Made by a program: the position numbers and the translations under genes. Positions 1 to 11,893 of a stretch of DNA of 64,000 bases are shown one piece after another. Each line of letters starts with the position of its first letter. Position 1 is the first letter of the stretch. The stretch lies in contig NC_092688.1 of NCBI RefSeq assembly GCF_964275005.1, forward strand, positions 22,945,903 to 23,009,902. The letters are read 5' to 3'. Below the pieces are notes generated by a model that saw only the letters and a program-made list of their open reading frames with translations, was not told where the DNA came from and made no database searches. Source of the stretch: Diadema setosum (taxonomy: Eukaryota > Echinodermata > Echinoidea > Diadematoida > Diadematidae).

Positions 1-575
1 ACACTAAGTTTCAAGAAAATACCTTCAGGCATTGCATAGATATGGAGGAAATAGCAACACTTTTAGCATTTGACCTTGACCTTTTGACCTTTGACCTCTA
101 GCCAATGTCACTAAAATCTACTCAACTAATTGCCCCATCATACATCATCCTTGGACCAAGTTTGGTGAAGGCTGCTTCATCCAGTTTTGAGTTATCACGT
201 AAACAGATAAATTTTAGGATTTGACCTTGATCTTTGACCTTTGACCTCTGTCCGATTTCTCTAAAAAACTAATCAAGTTATTGTCCCATCATACATCATC
301 CTCGGACAAAGTTTGGTGAAATTTGCTTGATCCAGTCTTGAGTTATTGCATAAACAAATACAATTTCATGATTTGACCTTGACCTTTGACCTTTGGCCTT
401 TGGCCGATTTCACCCAAAATCTAATCAAGTAATTGCCCCATCATACTTTATACTTGGACCAAGTTTGGTAAAATTCCAGTAAATATTACTCAAGTTATCT
501 TGTAAACGAATGCGGACGGACGGACAACCCAAAAACATAATGCCTCCGGCACCACTTTGTGGCGGAGGCATAAAA
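1..575 (+). repeat. Dispersed TGACCT-rich repeat, copy 1, with 3' hairpin
   Basis: The stretch is built from short TGACCTTTGACCT blocks separated by similar 130-bp modules, then a GGACGGACGG tract and a hairpin of TGCCTCCG pairing with CGGAGGCA. The same order recurs at 1028-1567. The left end lies at or beyond the window edge. No ORF of substance. It is a non-coding dispersed repeat; the transposon class is not identified. Confidence 0.75.
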
Positions 576-1027
576 ATGGAATAAACGCTTGTTTTTAACA
601 CAGATGAATGGTGAGAAAAAATCTAGAAATGTCGCTATGGCGACTGATGCCTCCGCCATAATGCGTGATTCTCCCAATAGGCGTATAGTACAATGTCTTC
701 ACAATGTGTGATCCATGACAGTTTCACATAACTGGCAAAATATTGAAATGACAGGTTTGTCAGAAATGTCTTGAACTGGGTTTAATTTTTTAAGAGTGCA
801 GGTACACTATGGGGAATTGAGAAATTTTACTTGAATTCTGACAGACCTTTTTATAAGTTTATGCATTGAGTAATTTCCAAGGTATGAAGAAAGAGTGTAA
901 TGACGGTACAAAATGGATTTTTTTTTTGGGGGGGGGGGCATTGAAACCTGGCCTTTGACCCTTAACCTTTGACCTTTGACCTTCTGGCTGGAAATTTCCC
1001 AGAGAATCCCCATTAGCTAATGCATGT

Positions 1028-1567
1028 ATTAAGTTTTGAAACTAATAATGCAAGCATTGCATATACTAGTATATGAGGGAAATAGTAAAATTTTGAGATG
1101 ACCTTGACCTTTGACCCCTGACTTTTGACCCATGACCCCTTTTGGTAAAAGCTGCTTCATCCAGTTTTGAGTTATCATGTAATCAGATAAATTTTAGGAT
1201 TTGACCTTGATCTTTGACCTTTGACCTCTGTCCGATTTCACTGAAAAACTAATCAAGTAATTGTCCCATTACATCCTCCTCCAACAAAGTTTGGTGATAT
1301 TTGCTCTATCCAGTCTTGAGTTATCTTGTAAACGGATACAATTTCATGATTTGACCTTGACCTTTGACCTTTAGCTGATTTCACCCAAAATCTAATCAAA
1401 TAATTGCCCCCATCATACTGCATACTTGGACCAAGTTTGGTAAAATTCCAGTAAATATTACTCAAGTTATCGCGTAAACGAAAGCGGACGGACGTACGTA
1501 CGGACGGACGGACGGACAACCCGAAAACATAATGCTTCCGGCACCACTTCGTGGCAGAGGCATAAAA
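1028..1567 (+). repeat. Dispersed TGACCT-rich repeat, copy 2
   Basis: Second copy of the repeat at 1-575, with the same module order: AT-rich start, TGACCT blocks, CCCATCATAC module, GGACGGACGG tract and terminal GCTTCCGGCACCAC hairpin. It differs from copy 1 by scattered substitutions and indels. A diverged copy of the terminal hairpin alone is at about 42990-43025. Confidence 0.75.
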
Positions 1568-2800
1568 AAATCTATTGTATTTTTGCCACAAAACTATCAA
1601 CAAGATTTAAGCCTAGGAAATTATTTCCTAATCAAACAATCCTCACATACCTGCAATCCTTTTCGGAAGGAAACATTCACAGTCTACAGTGATTTCTTTT
1701 CTATTTATTGAATCGATCAATGTCAACCCTTAAAGAATAATAATAAAACTGTAGGAAATGTGTCTTTTTTAAAGAGTGTGTATGAACAAAAGGGAATTAA
1801 TTTTGTCAATGATTTGTTCCATGAAAAAGGAAATGTATCATCTTTACATGATGATACATTTCCTTTTCATATTAAATTTTATTTTACAATAATGTTTGTT
1901 TTCATTAGGAAGTACGATGTGGATGTCAATTTCTTACAAGTATTTTGGAATGTGTCAGGCTGTATAGCAAGGAAGTTGTGATAGAGATATATGTTAGATG
2001 GAAAATTTCTGTCAACCAACTTTTCCTGATGCTTTAAATTTGGTTGATGAACAATGTAGAGGATGTTTGCATATGTATGATGCTTTGCTGAAGAATCAAG
2101 TATATGACAATGTGAAGATTTTTTTTATCTAATTAATATCATTATTATTATTATTATTTTTTAAAGCAGTGATTAGTACAACTTGGGGGAAAGAGGTAGC
2201 AATCATTTTTGTAAGCCCCGTATATAAGAGTTCACCGGATGTTGATATATGGTGGTTTCACTTCAAAATATGAAATAGAATTCTATACAGATAAGATGAT
2301 GAAAAGAGTGGGGTTGATTGAAAGAAAATAATGTTCATTTTGAAATGCGCATGTAGAAATTTTAATACAGCTCTTGAGCGAGTGTGAATAATATGTTGAT
2401 ATACAAACTGAAGGAAGAGAATATCTGAATACTTATGTAAAGATAATGACATGGAAATAATTGTGGTAATAATGATGACAATCAAACAGTATTGATAGTA
2501 AGAATATTATCACTACAAATAGCACATTAGCCATGTGGAATTGAGTACCTGAATATAAGAACGACCCAAGTCCAAATTTGGCTATCGCGTTTAAAAGCCA
2601 TTTACGTAGTCATGCAAATACAGATAATCATTCAAGTGACTGTTTTATATTCAAATTTGAATTAATAACACCCCAATAACCGAAAACACTTAAGGGAGTA
2701 GGGCATTTTTTATTAATTTCCATTTTTCCTAAATTTTCTCTAATGGACTTGGGTCGTTCTTATATTCATATACTCAATTGGCACATTTCAAATACCCTGT
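1568..2800. other. No recognised gene; AT-rich
   Basis: I see only AT-rich sequence with short ORFs lacking any recognisable domain. One local inverted repeat surrounds about 1820-1870 (GGAAATGTATCATC pairing with GATGATACATTTCC), which can form a strong stem. Confidence 0.5.
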
Positions 2801-2806
2801 ATAACA

Positions 2807-2887
2807 GTAATAATAATAATGATGATAATAATAACAATAATAATAATGATAATAATAATAACAATAATAATAATAATAATAATAATA

Positions 2888-2966
<79 letters not shown>

Positions 2967-3004
2967 GTTATTATTATTATTATCATCATCATCATCATCA
3001 TCAC
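2807..3004. repeat. AAT microsatellite switching to ATT (palindromic)
   Basis: An (AAT)n tract runs to about 2886, then switches to (ATT)n until about 3003, with a few GAT/ATC interruptions. Because the two halves are reverse complements the tract can fold on itself. The long Asn/Leu/Tyr ORFs through it are artefacts. Confidence 0.95.
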
Positions 3005-3558
3005 CACATACACTGTATTATCACATTACGGCACTACATTTTCATAAGGTCTATCATCACAATCATTATTGACAGCAGCAGCAGCACACATCATATACAT
3101 GGTAGACAAGGACATTTAAACAATTTTCCTCATATATTTTTGTGGAAAGATTTATTCTTTGTAACATGATGGTCATAGAATTATGGTCATAAACACAAAT
3201 ATGAATACAAACATTTTATTTTTTTCACACACAAAGTAAATACACATTAAAATTTGAATGATGAGTGTAATTGTTGCTATGGGGTCATACTGCAATCATA
3301 GAAGAAACCACTTCAAGATTTTTATGAGTGATTGCATATTAATCTCCTTTTAATAGGCTATCACCATGACTTATATGAGCATGTGTGTGTCGCTTAATGT
3401 TTTTAAACACACTTTCAAGTAAACACACTAGAATAACCTCACAATGGTTTTCACACATGGTGCATACTGTACTGAAAAAGTGTAAATATTTGCAGTATGG
3501 ACTTTTTTTAGTGTATTTTGTGCACACCAGAAACTAGCGCAAAATAAAAGCATGCCAA

Positions 3559-3559
3559 T

Positions 3560-3597
<38 letters not shown>
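3559..3597. repeat. Poly-T run
   Basis: A T-run of about 38 bases sits inside a repeat (about 3530-3700) that shares short stretches with 36138-36265: AAATAAAAGCATG, GCTTG followed by a CAT-rich stretch, and AAAATATCCACTTT. The two probably belong to one dispersed family. Confidence 0.7.
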
Positions 3598-3600
<3 letters not shown>

Positions 3601-3699
3601 TGTCATATGTCCCAGTAATCAATACTTTGATTCCATGGGATTAAAAACATGTGAAATACGGGTGAGTACAACATATTACTCACATGAAAATATCCACTT

Positions 3700-4480
3700 T
3701 CACAGTACTCTTACATCCACTATCAATTGCCAGGTCCCTGGTTCAAGTCTCATGTCATGTCTGCAGTGGTTGTGGGCTTACAAGTATAAATTTTCTTCCT
3801 TGGCTGTCGTGTATGCCAAATCAGTTCAAATTAATCAAGTCCAATCGAGGTATATATAAATCTCAAAATGCATTTAGGGATATCGGATATGAGCTAGTGA
3901 AGAGTGTAATTTGCATTAAAGTATTGAGAGAGTAAAGAAGGTAGAAGTCAGGTGGACTCCTTCCACATGTAGGAACGTGTGAATTGTAAAAGAGGCCATT
4001 CAAAATGCAACTATACTTGATACACTGTGGGCATACAGAGTTGATCTTGACTTCCTAAAACCTGATGAGCCAGGACAAGCTATCATGTCCTTGATTCTCA
4101 CACACTGCTTGTTCTGACAGGACAGGACAAGTGGTTGCCTGGCCCATGTCGTCAGAGGCCCATCAGGGCCATTAAAGGTAGGGAGTCTTATTTGCAGACC
4201 TAATATTTGAGATTCAATGAATCCAGTATTAAATTGGAGAGACTACTTATTAAGAACTTTCCCCTTAATGAAAAAACTAAACACTGGCCTTAACTTGACG
4301 AATCTGTAATGTTTCAATCAACACCATTCTTTTCGGGACCCAAAAATTATTCCTGCTTTTTAAAAAAATATTTCGACCGTTAGAAGCGTTAATTTCAGAA
4401 TAGCTCCCTCTGCGGCAATCTCACATACATTGAGAAGGGGTTTAGGAATTTCTGACATCGTGTGTACCATGCGACCGATC
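3700..4480. other. No recognised gene; short dispersed repeat
   Basis: No coding signal seen. The block at about 4108-4180 (GGACAAGTGGTTGCCTGGCC and the CATCAGGGC that follows) has a diverged second copy at about 5534-5590, indicating a dispersed repeat on both sides of the AT-hook exon. Confidence 0.4.
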
Positions 4481-4728
4481 GTTACGCAACGGTACGATTG
4501 AAAGCTCGAGAGGCAATCCCACTCGCCCATGTGTGCTGTGGGCTGGGAGGCGCTGGCGATTCCTTGCTACTGAGTATCCGGCCAGCAGGCCGCAGCCCAG
4601 CGGGCTAGATGGCGCTGGCGCGGCGCGGCTTGGGGCGCGCATGCATGCATTGCATTTGTATTCGTATATTGCATTTGAGATCGTTCGTGTATACGTGGTG
4701 CATGGTGCTTCCGTAAAAATTTTCTAGA
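4480..4728 (+). promoter_or_regulatory. GC-rich, CpG-containing promoter/5'-leader candidate
   Basis: In an otherwise AT-rich region this stretch is strongly GC-rich, with many CpG (GGCGCTGGCGCGGCGCGG and similar), and stops just before the ATG of the AT-hook exon. No TATA box stands out. Promoter role is inferred from base composition and position only. Confidence 0.4.
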
Positions 4729-4985
4729 ATGGAAAAGACGGCGAGAAAGGGGCCTGGGAGGCCTGCAAGGTCGGCCCTTTCTGAGAGTGCAAGAAAAGAG
4801 AGGAAAAAACAACAAGACCGAGAGCAGGGCAAGTTGAACAAAATAGTTCATATGCATGTAGAGGTACATGATCGCTGGATGGCATTAGCCAAAAAACAGG
4901 GGGTGACTGCCCGACAGTTGGCGTCGGTCCTCCTTGATGCAGTGGATGAGGGGAGACTTGTGCTCGAAACTCACACAGAAACCAG
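4729..4985 (+). CDS. First coding exon of an AT-hook protein of unknown function
   Basis: The ORF opens with ATG after a GC-rich leader and runs 85 codons plus two bases to a good splice donor (CAG followed by GTGAGT). Residues about 7-13 (KGPGRPA) form an AT-hook-like GRP core, and a basic stretch rich in Lys, Arg and Gln follows. The second half (HDRWMALAKKQGVTARQLAS and the residues after it) resembles the short helical module that follows the AT-hook in many uncharacterised, often transposon-associated proteins of fish and marine invertebrates. A role as a DNA-binding N-terminus is inferred. The partner exons are not certain; acidic and Cys-rich exons of the type usually found downstream occur at 28395-29446, across 23 kb of transposons. 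Confidence is good for an exon and low for function. Confidence 0.6.
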
Positions 4986-5977
4986 GTGAGTAAATACTAT
5001 AGTTGTGATAATGACTTTGTCTTTGAGTGTACAAATTATCATCCAATATACTGTTTAACATTATTGCATATGAGTTTGGCATTATATATCGTGTAATGGC
5101 CCTCTAGTCTAGGCTCTGGTACTGCACCAGGCCAGGGAATTATAGACCAAATTTTTTGTTAGTATGGTCTATGGACTAGGTATGGTAGGTGTACTACAAA
5201 CGGACACTGTAGTTTGTACAATGAAACCGACGCCCCGTGAAAAATTCCACTTTAAGTGCAAATCAAAGAAATACGCAACACGCTTAGAGTTAGAAACTGC
5301 TCGTGGTTGAAGTTCAAATGAAAAAAGATGCAAAAAAAGCCAAAAATAAGCAAAAATCGGAAGAAAAGAATTGGTCACGCTAATTCCCCACGGAGAAAGG
5401 GTCAAATGCCAGTTACTGAAATATTTTGAAATATAGTGTTACGTTTGACCCATTTCCTACACTTTGTACACTGTACTATAGAAACCCAACGGGACATGGC
5501 AAGCTGCAGTGTTCTGGATTATCAAGGCACTACATTTCCTGACAAGACAAGTGACTGCCTGACCCATGTCAACAGAGACCCGTCAGGGCATACACAAATT
5601 TTGAAAGTCTTCAAAAAGACAGCAATAAAGTTCACTCCTTTTTGAGGCAAAATCCGCAAAATACAAGATACTGAATATGGACAGATGTTGAGCAATGTGA
5701 ACCCCTGCTAATTCCCTGCATACTGTGGTACAGTTGGAGCATTGCAAACGTCAGTTTCTTGAATGTGCAGATTATTCCAGGACACTACATATTTGCCCTG
5801 ATTGATGTGTACAGTGTAAATACATACATCTACCACATGGTGAGGAACCAATACCTAGCCAGGGAAGCAACCCCACAAAGAGAGATCTTCATCATTCAGA
5901 GCAAAATATCATTTGACAGGAGTGGCCCTGTAAGACCTGCTTGATCTCATCAATCTCCATGTCGAAATTATTTGCCC

Positions 5978-6010
<33 letters not shown>

Positions 6011-6498
6011 ACTCAGTAACTACAAGGAGGTAGGTGAATTTCATATTATTGCAGCTGTGGTGAGTATGTTAGGAAAAACGGACAAGATAGCAGAGGTCTG
6101 CAGCACGTGTGGGGTTCAAGTTAGTCAGAAGGATAAGGTCAAGAAATTGTTTTTTTTTTTTCTCATTATGCCAAAAACATAGCCATAGGGGAGACCCTTC
6201 TTGGAAGAGAAATGGGTAGTGTTCATGATGAAACCATTTTAGGCATTAATCATTGATGCCAAGCTCTACAAGTCTACCTTGGACACCGCATCTAAACAAA
6301 CCCACATAATATTTCAATGACCTTTAACACGGACGGAGTACCGATATGGGAGCCAAAAACACAATCTTACAGCCATCTGATGGCTATCTGTCTTTCTTTA
6401 CTTCATCATGTTTTTTGCTGCCTATAGTAAGTGAAACAGATGACATCTTGATGTTTAACTTGTTCTCTTTTCTGTTCTTTTCCTTTTTGATTCAACAG
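4986..6498. other. Intron or intergenic sequence, no recognised exon
   Basis: This begins with the intron downstream of the AT-hook exon. Apart from the short repeat at 5534-5590 and a poly-A run at 5982-6009 I see nothing coding; several short ORFs (for example 5436-5645 and 5759-5944) have no recognisable domain. Confidence 0.4.
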
Positions 6499-6588
6499 GG
6501 AATATAACATCTCTCTTACTGTGTACAGTGATGTCATAGATGCAGATCTTGACCGGCTGGTACACAGTATCACAAGAGGCAACACCAT
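6499..6588 (+). pseudogene. Isolated exon of an integrase-type transposon protein
   Basis: A pyrimidine-rich tract and CAG acceptor precede an open stretch reading YSDVIDADLDRLVHSI. This matches the YS(D/P)ISDxELDxxV segment that normally follows the helix-turn-helix and precedes the integrase core in a common family of animal transposon-like proteins. The helix-turn-helix exons in this window lie downstream (7085, 9756, 12428), so the order is wrong for one gene; this is probably a remnant of an earlier copy. The 3' boundary is a weak GTAAAA donor. No integrase core was found. Confidence 0.4.
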
Positions 6589-7084
6589 GTAAAACCTTCA
6601 ACTGTGAAATGCTTTTGTGGTTGAAATGAAATACAATTGGATGTTAAGATACATGGAAATAGAAGGTAAAATATCAATTTTGAACAGAAAATTTAATTTC
6701 TTTATGAAGTAGCATTTACCATCATGTCATATTGACCCACTCAATTAAGGTTTGTTACAACTGGCAAAGAAATGTAATCTTGAGATATGGGGAAGTAACA
6801 ATGAGAGTGTTTTATTTGAGTTGATAATGGTTTGTAATACAGCCTTTACACCTGTATTCCATTCTACAGTGTATAGTCTGATCCACTGTGAGATACACTG
6901 AATGCAAGAATTTTAGATAGGAGTTTGAAACCATTATGAACTCCAGGTGAACTGTATGACTAAATCTAGGAAAGTTGTATTTTGCAACAACATACACTCC
7001 AGACTGATGTAAAATCATTCAAGGTAAATAATATTAGACTTAACCCTAAATAGAGCTTCAAAATTCCTTTGACTTTATTAGCAG

Positions 7085-7258
7085 CAAACAATGCATATGC
7101 TGCTTTGAGAGTTCAACAGCGGATGGGAGCCTCAAGATACCAAATCTCACGACAGCAACTCAAGTTCTTGTGCAGGTGTGGATTTTGTATAAAACACATG
7201 GCAAGCATCCTTGGAGTGTCATATAGTACAGTCCGATGTCGCCTTAGGTATCTAAGCA
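7085..7258 (+). pseudogene. Helix-turn-helix exon, unit A
   Basis: After an acceptor (TTATTAGCAG) the frame reads ASRYQISRQQLKFL followed by MASILGVSYSTV. This is the basic strand plus helix-turn-helix seen in transposon-like proteins of the type (RPxxxISxxQLxFL, IAxxLGVSxSTVxRR). Compared with units B and C the copy has changes in the recognition region (CRLRYL instead of RHLWYL). No donor could be fixed confidently. DNA binding at transposon ends is the expected ancestral role; the unit as a whole is broken. Confidence 0.5.
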
Positions 7259-7504
7259 GTTTAATGTTTTCTTCTTTTAAGACCCTATAGTGTGGGGATT
7301 TATAGGTGGTCCCATCCATTCGCTGCCCACAGTCATACAGCTGAAGAGATGCAAAGGAAGAGAATTGAAGCAGCAGAATCTGGATCATTGAAGGAGCAAA
7401 GGGAGTAAGTATACTTTCCTTCCTCATGTACTTCAACATCACTGCTGGCTTTGCCCCTCAGTAGGGCCTAAAAATGCACTTTACTGTGCCTGGTAACAGC
7501 GAAA

Positions 7505-7861
7505 GTGTTCATCAACCTAAGGCTTGATCCAACTCTACAGGCAGTGCCTTTTACAGTCGTCAAGTGGAAAGCAACGATCGATGAGCAGATATCAAAGGCA
7601 AAAGTAGTGAAAGAAATTACCAGGATGCCATGGTCACTCAAAGACATTCGCTTCTGGAAAGCAATCGAGAGGCATATCTTTTGGTAATTGCAGCCCATCA
7701 TAGTGCATGGTCTTTTCGAAGAGAGGTATATGACCCACTAGGTAATGCCGGTGTGGTCAGGATTTCATCTAAAATCGAGTTATTCATCAAGAACTGAAGC
7801 ATAGTGACTTTTTGCTGGGAAAATTGGTCATGTTTGTTGAACCATTATATAGTTTGAAATC
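7505..7861 (+). pseudogene. Unidentified conserved ORF of the array, unit A
   Basis: Two overlapping frames read VFINLRLDP, then SKAKVVKEITRMPW, then (frame-shifted) a stretch that in units B and C reads SAWSFGREVYDPLGN. In unit A this second half carries further indels. I do not recognise the family. Conservation of the protein sequence across all three units supports a coding origin. Confidence 0.4.
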
Positions 7862-8324
7862 ATAAACTACAAAGATAACAGGTACGAAAAGGTCTTCAGG
7901 GAAATTCTCCCTCTTGTCTACACACAACAAGACCCTGTTACTGTCAGTTTCTAGAGATGTTACGTCTGTATTAAAACCTACAGCGTCAAGATTTGCATGA
8001 TATCGTAATTTAGATTATGGCGCTAATTGCAAATTAACAATGGCTCAGGTGGAGTGTACAATAGAAACGCCATTCTTAAGGAAAACTCCCACCAATCAGA
8101 CTGTCAGAAAAACATATCCAGCACTCCACTACGTAAGATCACAGAGCATCACAACATTTGCATAAAACAAGCAGAAATTGCGCATGAGTAAAAGTTGGAA
8201 ATGGAGGTGCCGCACTGGTAATTCTTTCCAAGCTAAGCTTGACAGAGGATCCTAAGAGAACAGATATAAACAGCAGAGGATAACTTCAAAGCTCAAAGGT
8301 ATTTCTTTCATCATTTCATCTATA

Positions 8325-9356
8325 ATGGCTTGCTATTTCTGTAAGTGTGTTAACCTGCACATTTGTACTGTGTCGGACTTCTACAATCCCTGGTCATTCT
8401 ACAACCTCTTCCTCGTGCTACCACCCATCGAGGAGCTGAGGTGGCTTCAGAAGGAGAGACTCATCACTGATCACCAGGAGTATAATGTCTGTGGTCATCC
8501 TTATACGCTCACAGAATGGAAGGGCAAATATCACGTACCTATGGCACTAATGGCAGAAAAGCGTTGATCATCACTTGATCATGAGTTCTCGATCATGACA
8601 AGCGCGTTCTTTCGAAACAGCCAATTCACAATACAGGACATTTTTAGAATTTGTCCGTAACATGCTTCCTCAGAGTTCCCTCCGATCTTCATCCCTTCAG
8701 GCTGGCCTTGACTACAAGTGCACAGCTGTGGATCATGCAAACTTCATGAGAGACATCTTTAAGAAGTATGTTGACAAAGTATACAATCGAGAAGATCTGA
8801 TGAAACTCACTGGCGAAGTGGAGGTGGATGAGTTGCTGTTCGGAAGAAGATGCAAACATCATCGTGGAAACCCGAACGTAGAAGTGAAGATGAGGATAGT
8901 GGGGTTTGTAGAGCAATCGTCAGACAAGGTCATCGTGTACCATGTTGACAATCAATCAGAAGACACGCTCCTTCACATCATTGAGCACCATGTCGAGATC
9001 AGCTCCACTGTCTACGCGGATGGCTGGGTGGGGTAAGCAGCTCTCAACAGCCAAAGTTTCTGTTACTTCTCCGTTGTGCATAAGGAGGCATTCAAGGCGA
9101 CCTATGTGCACATTGTCACTGGAGAAGAGACAGTGCTGTGTACCAATAGCATTAAGGGGTGTGGAAGCATGCCAAATATCACTTTAAGGCAAATCAACAG
9201 GACACGATCACTAACTTTGAAGCCCATCTTGCCGAAGTTATCTAGCGCAATCAAAACAGTGGCAGGAATGTTTTTCGCAGCTTTCTTCCAACTGCTGAGG
9301 AGCTGCTACCCTCTAACCACGCCACCTGATCTGGAGACGCACTCCCCCCTTCTTTG
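8325..9356 (+). pseudogene. Merlin/IS1595-type DDE transposase, unit A (decayed)
   Basis: The N-terminal part (8325-8567) reads WLQKERLITDHQEYNVCGHP, matching the W-L...CG N-terminus of Merlin/ISXO2-like transposases. The core (8662-9036) has VEVDE (first Asp) and YADGW (second Asp), then a frameshift. The third catalytic site reads TNSIKG, where a Glu is expected, so the acidic residue has become Lys. A TAG lies in the C-terminal part (ATCTAGCGC) at the place where a Trp is expected; it is shared by all three units. Non-functional. Confidence 0.75.
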
Positions 9357-9382
9357 ACACATTGTCAGTGTCGAATGCTGAC

Positions 9383-9518
9383 ATGATTTTGATTTTGGTC
9401 GATATGGGTCTTCACATTTTTTTTTTTCTGTGAGATAATGTGAAATTATGAAAAAGCATACATTGTTGAAAATTGGCTTTGAAATGGCGGAGATATCCAA
9501 AGACAGGAATAAAAGTGA
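9383..9518 (+). mobile_element. Inter-unit spacer: internal fragment of a TTAA-type MITE
   Basis: The spacer joining units A and B reads GAGATAATGTGAAATTATGA, then GAAAATTGGCTTTGAAATGG, then CGGAGATATCC. This is close to the complementary strand of the right half of the MITE at 43747-44247 (GAGATAATGAGAAACATC, GAAAATTGGTTTTGAAATGG, CTGAGATATCC). It therefore derives from that MITE family, truncated at both ends. Confidence 0.6.
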
Positions 9519-9755
9519 TCTTACACCTGTATGCCATTCTACACCGGAATGTCTGATCCACTATGAGATACACTGTATGCAAGAATTTTAGATAGGAGTT
9601 TGAAACCATTATGAACTCCAGGTGAACTGTATGACTAAATTTAGGAAAGTTGTATTTTGCAACAACATACACTCCAGACTGATGTCAAATCATTCAAGGT
9701 AAATATAGACTTAACCCTAAATAGAGCTTCAAAATTCCTTTGACTATATTAACAG

Positions 9756-9933
9756 CAAACAATGCATATGCTGCTTCGAGAGTTCAACAGCGGATGGGAG
9801 CCTCAAGATACCAAATCTCATGACAGCAACTCAAGTTCTTGTGCGGGTGTGGATTTCGTATAGAAGACATGGCAAGCATCCTTGGAGTGTCATACAGTAC
9901 AGTCCGACGTCACCTTTGGTATCTAAGCAGTTT
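9756..9933 (+). pseudogene. Helix-turn-helix exon, unit B
   Basis: Same module as 7085-7258 after the acceptor TATTAACAG. A CGA-to-TGA change (CTCATGACAGCAACTC against CTCACGACAGCAACTC in the other units) puts a stop codon in the basic strand just before the helix-turn-helix, so this copy cannot be read through. Confidence 0.45.
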
Positions 9934-10169
9934 AATGTTTTCTTCTTTTAAGACCCTATAGTGTGGGGATTTATAGGTGGTCCCATCCATTCGCTGCCCA
10001 CAGTCATACAGCTGAAGAGACACACGCAAGAAAAAGAGCATTGAAGCAGCAGAATCTGGATCATTGAAGCAGAAAAGGGAGTAAGTATACTTTGCTTTCT
10101 GATGAACTTCACCATCATTGCTGGCTTTGCCCCTCAGTAGGGCCTATATGCACTTCACTGTGCCTGGTA

Positions 10170-10552
10170 ACAGTGAAAGTGTTCATCAACCTACGGCTTG
10201 ATCCAGCTACTACAAGCAGTGTCTTTTACATTCATCGTATGAAAGCAATAATCAATGAGCGGATATCAAAGGCAAAAGTAGTGAAAGAAATTACCAGGAT
10301 GCCATGGTCACTCAAAGACATTCGCTTCTGGAAAGCATTCGAGAGGCGTATCTTTTTGTAATTGTAGTCCATCATAGTGCATGGTCTTTTGGAAGAGAGG
10401 TATATGACCCACTGGGTAATGCTGGTGTGCCTAGGATTTCATCTACAATCAAGAAAGTTATTTATCAAGAACTGAAGCATAGTGACTTTTTGCTGGAAAA
10501 ATTGGTCATGTCTGTTGAACCATTATATGGTCTGAACTCATATACTACATAG
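10170..10552 (+). pseudogene. Unidentified conserved ORF of the array, unit B
   Basis: The first frame (ending 10361) reads VFINLRLDPATTSS and SKAKVVKEITRMPWSLKDIR; the second frame (10304-10552) continues with SAWSFGREVYDPLGN and KLVMSVEPLYGLNSYTT. A one-base frame change between them is present in all units, so the two parts may be separate exons or a shared ancient frameshift. Family unknown. Confidence 0.45.
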
Positions 10553-10996
10553 ATAACAAGCATACAAAGTCTTCAGGGAAGTTCTCCCTCTTGTTTACAC
10601 ACAACAAGACCCAGTTCCTGTCAGTTTCTTGAAAAATATTACTTCTGTAGACTCAGAGCGTCAAGACTGGCATGACATCTAAAGTTAGATTTTTGTGCTA
10701 ATTGCAAATTAACAATGGCTTAGGAGGAGTGTACAATAGCAATGCATTTTTTTTTTTTTTTTTTTTTTTGGAAACTCCCACCAATCAGACTGCCAGAAAA
10801 ACATATCCAGTTCCAAGAGCATCACAACATTTGCATACAGGAAGCAGAATTTGCCTTTAAGTAAAAGTTGGACTTGGAGGTGTCTGACTTTCAATTCCTT
10901 CGAAGCTAAGCATGACAAAGGATCCTAAGAGAACAGACATAAATAGCAGAGGATAACTTGTAAGCTCAAAGGTATTTCTGTCATCATTTCATCTAC

Positions 10997-11893
10997 ATGG
11001 CTTGCTATTTCTGTAAGTGTGTGAACCTGCACATGTGCACTGTGTCCGACTTCTACAATCCCTGGTCATTCTACAACCTCTTCCTCATGCTACCACCCAT
11101 CGAGGAGCTGAAGTGGCTTCAGAAGGAGAGACTCATCATTGATCACCAGGAGTATAATGTCTGTGGTCATCCTTGTACGCTCACAGAATGGAAGGGCAAA
11201 AATCACGTACCTATGACACTAATGGCAGAAAGGTGTTGATCATCCACACGATCGTGAGTTCTCGATCACGACACGCGCGTTCTTTCAAAACAGCCAATTC
11301 ACAATACAGGACATTTTTAGAATTTGTCCATAACATGCTTCCTCAGAGTTCCCTCCGATCTTCATCCCTTCAGGCTGGCCTTGACTACAAGTGCACAGCT
11401 GTGGATCGTGCAAACTTCATGAGAGACATCTTTAAGAAGTATGTTGACAAAGTATACAATCGAGAAGATCTCATGAAACTCACTGGCGAAGTGGAGGTGG
11501 ATGAGTTGCTGTACAAAAGAAGATGCAAACATCATCGTAGAAACCCGAATGTAGGAGTGAAGATGAGGATAGTGGGGTTTGTAGAGCAATCATCAGACAA
11601 GGTCATCGTGTACCATGTTGACAATCAATCAGAAGACACGCTCCTTCACATCATTGAGCACCATGTCGAGATCAGCTCTACTGTCTACAGGATGGCTGGG
11701 CAGGGTATGCAGCTCTCAATAGCCAAGGTTTCCATCACTTCTCCATTGTGCATAAGGAGGCATTCAAGGCGACCTATGTGCACATTGTCACTGGAGAAGA
11801 GACAGTGCTGTGTACCAATAGCATTAAGGGGTGTGGAAGCATGCCAAAAATCACTTTTCGGCAAATCAACAGGACACGATCACTAACTTTGTA
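10997..11893 (+). pseudogene. Merlin/IS1595-type DDE transposase, unit B (decayed)
   Basis: The N-terminal piece is at 10998-11239 and the core at 11173-11706, open from the N-terminal linker through VEVDE and up to STVY. There a small deletion destroys the YADGW motif (the frame reads YRMAGQGM). The third site reads TNSIKG, with Glu replaced by Lys as in unit A, and the shared TAG in the C-terminal part is also present. It is the longest open copy but clearly inactive. Confidence 0.75.

Larger units (their letters stand above)
6846..9382 (+). repeat. Tandem array unit A (about 2.67-kb period)
   Basis: First of three tandem units. Landmarks recur at a constant 2672-bp offset: the ORF opening ATGGCTTGCTATTTCTGTAA is at 8325 here, about 10998 in unit B and about 13670 in unit C. 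Homology starts at TTACACCTGTAT and ends at GTCGAATGCTGACA. Unit A is the most diverged. It contains, in order, a helix-turn-helix exon, an unidentified ORF, and the two parts of a Merlin-type transposase. Confidence 0.9.

Noticed and set aside
2743..3169. Long poly-Asn/Leu/Tyr ORFs
   Set aside because: They only translate the AAT/ATT microsatellite; the same holds for 32039-32507 and 34843-35431.
4442..4869. Minus-strand Arg/Ala/Pro-rich ORFs opposite the AT-hook exon
   Set aside because: They are shadows of the GC-rich leader and exon 1, with no domain and no splice logic.
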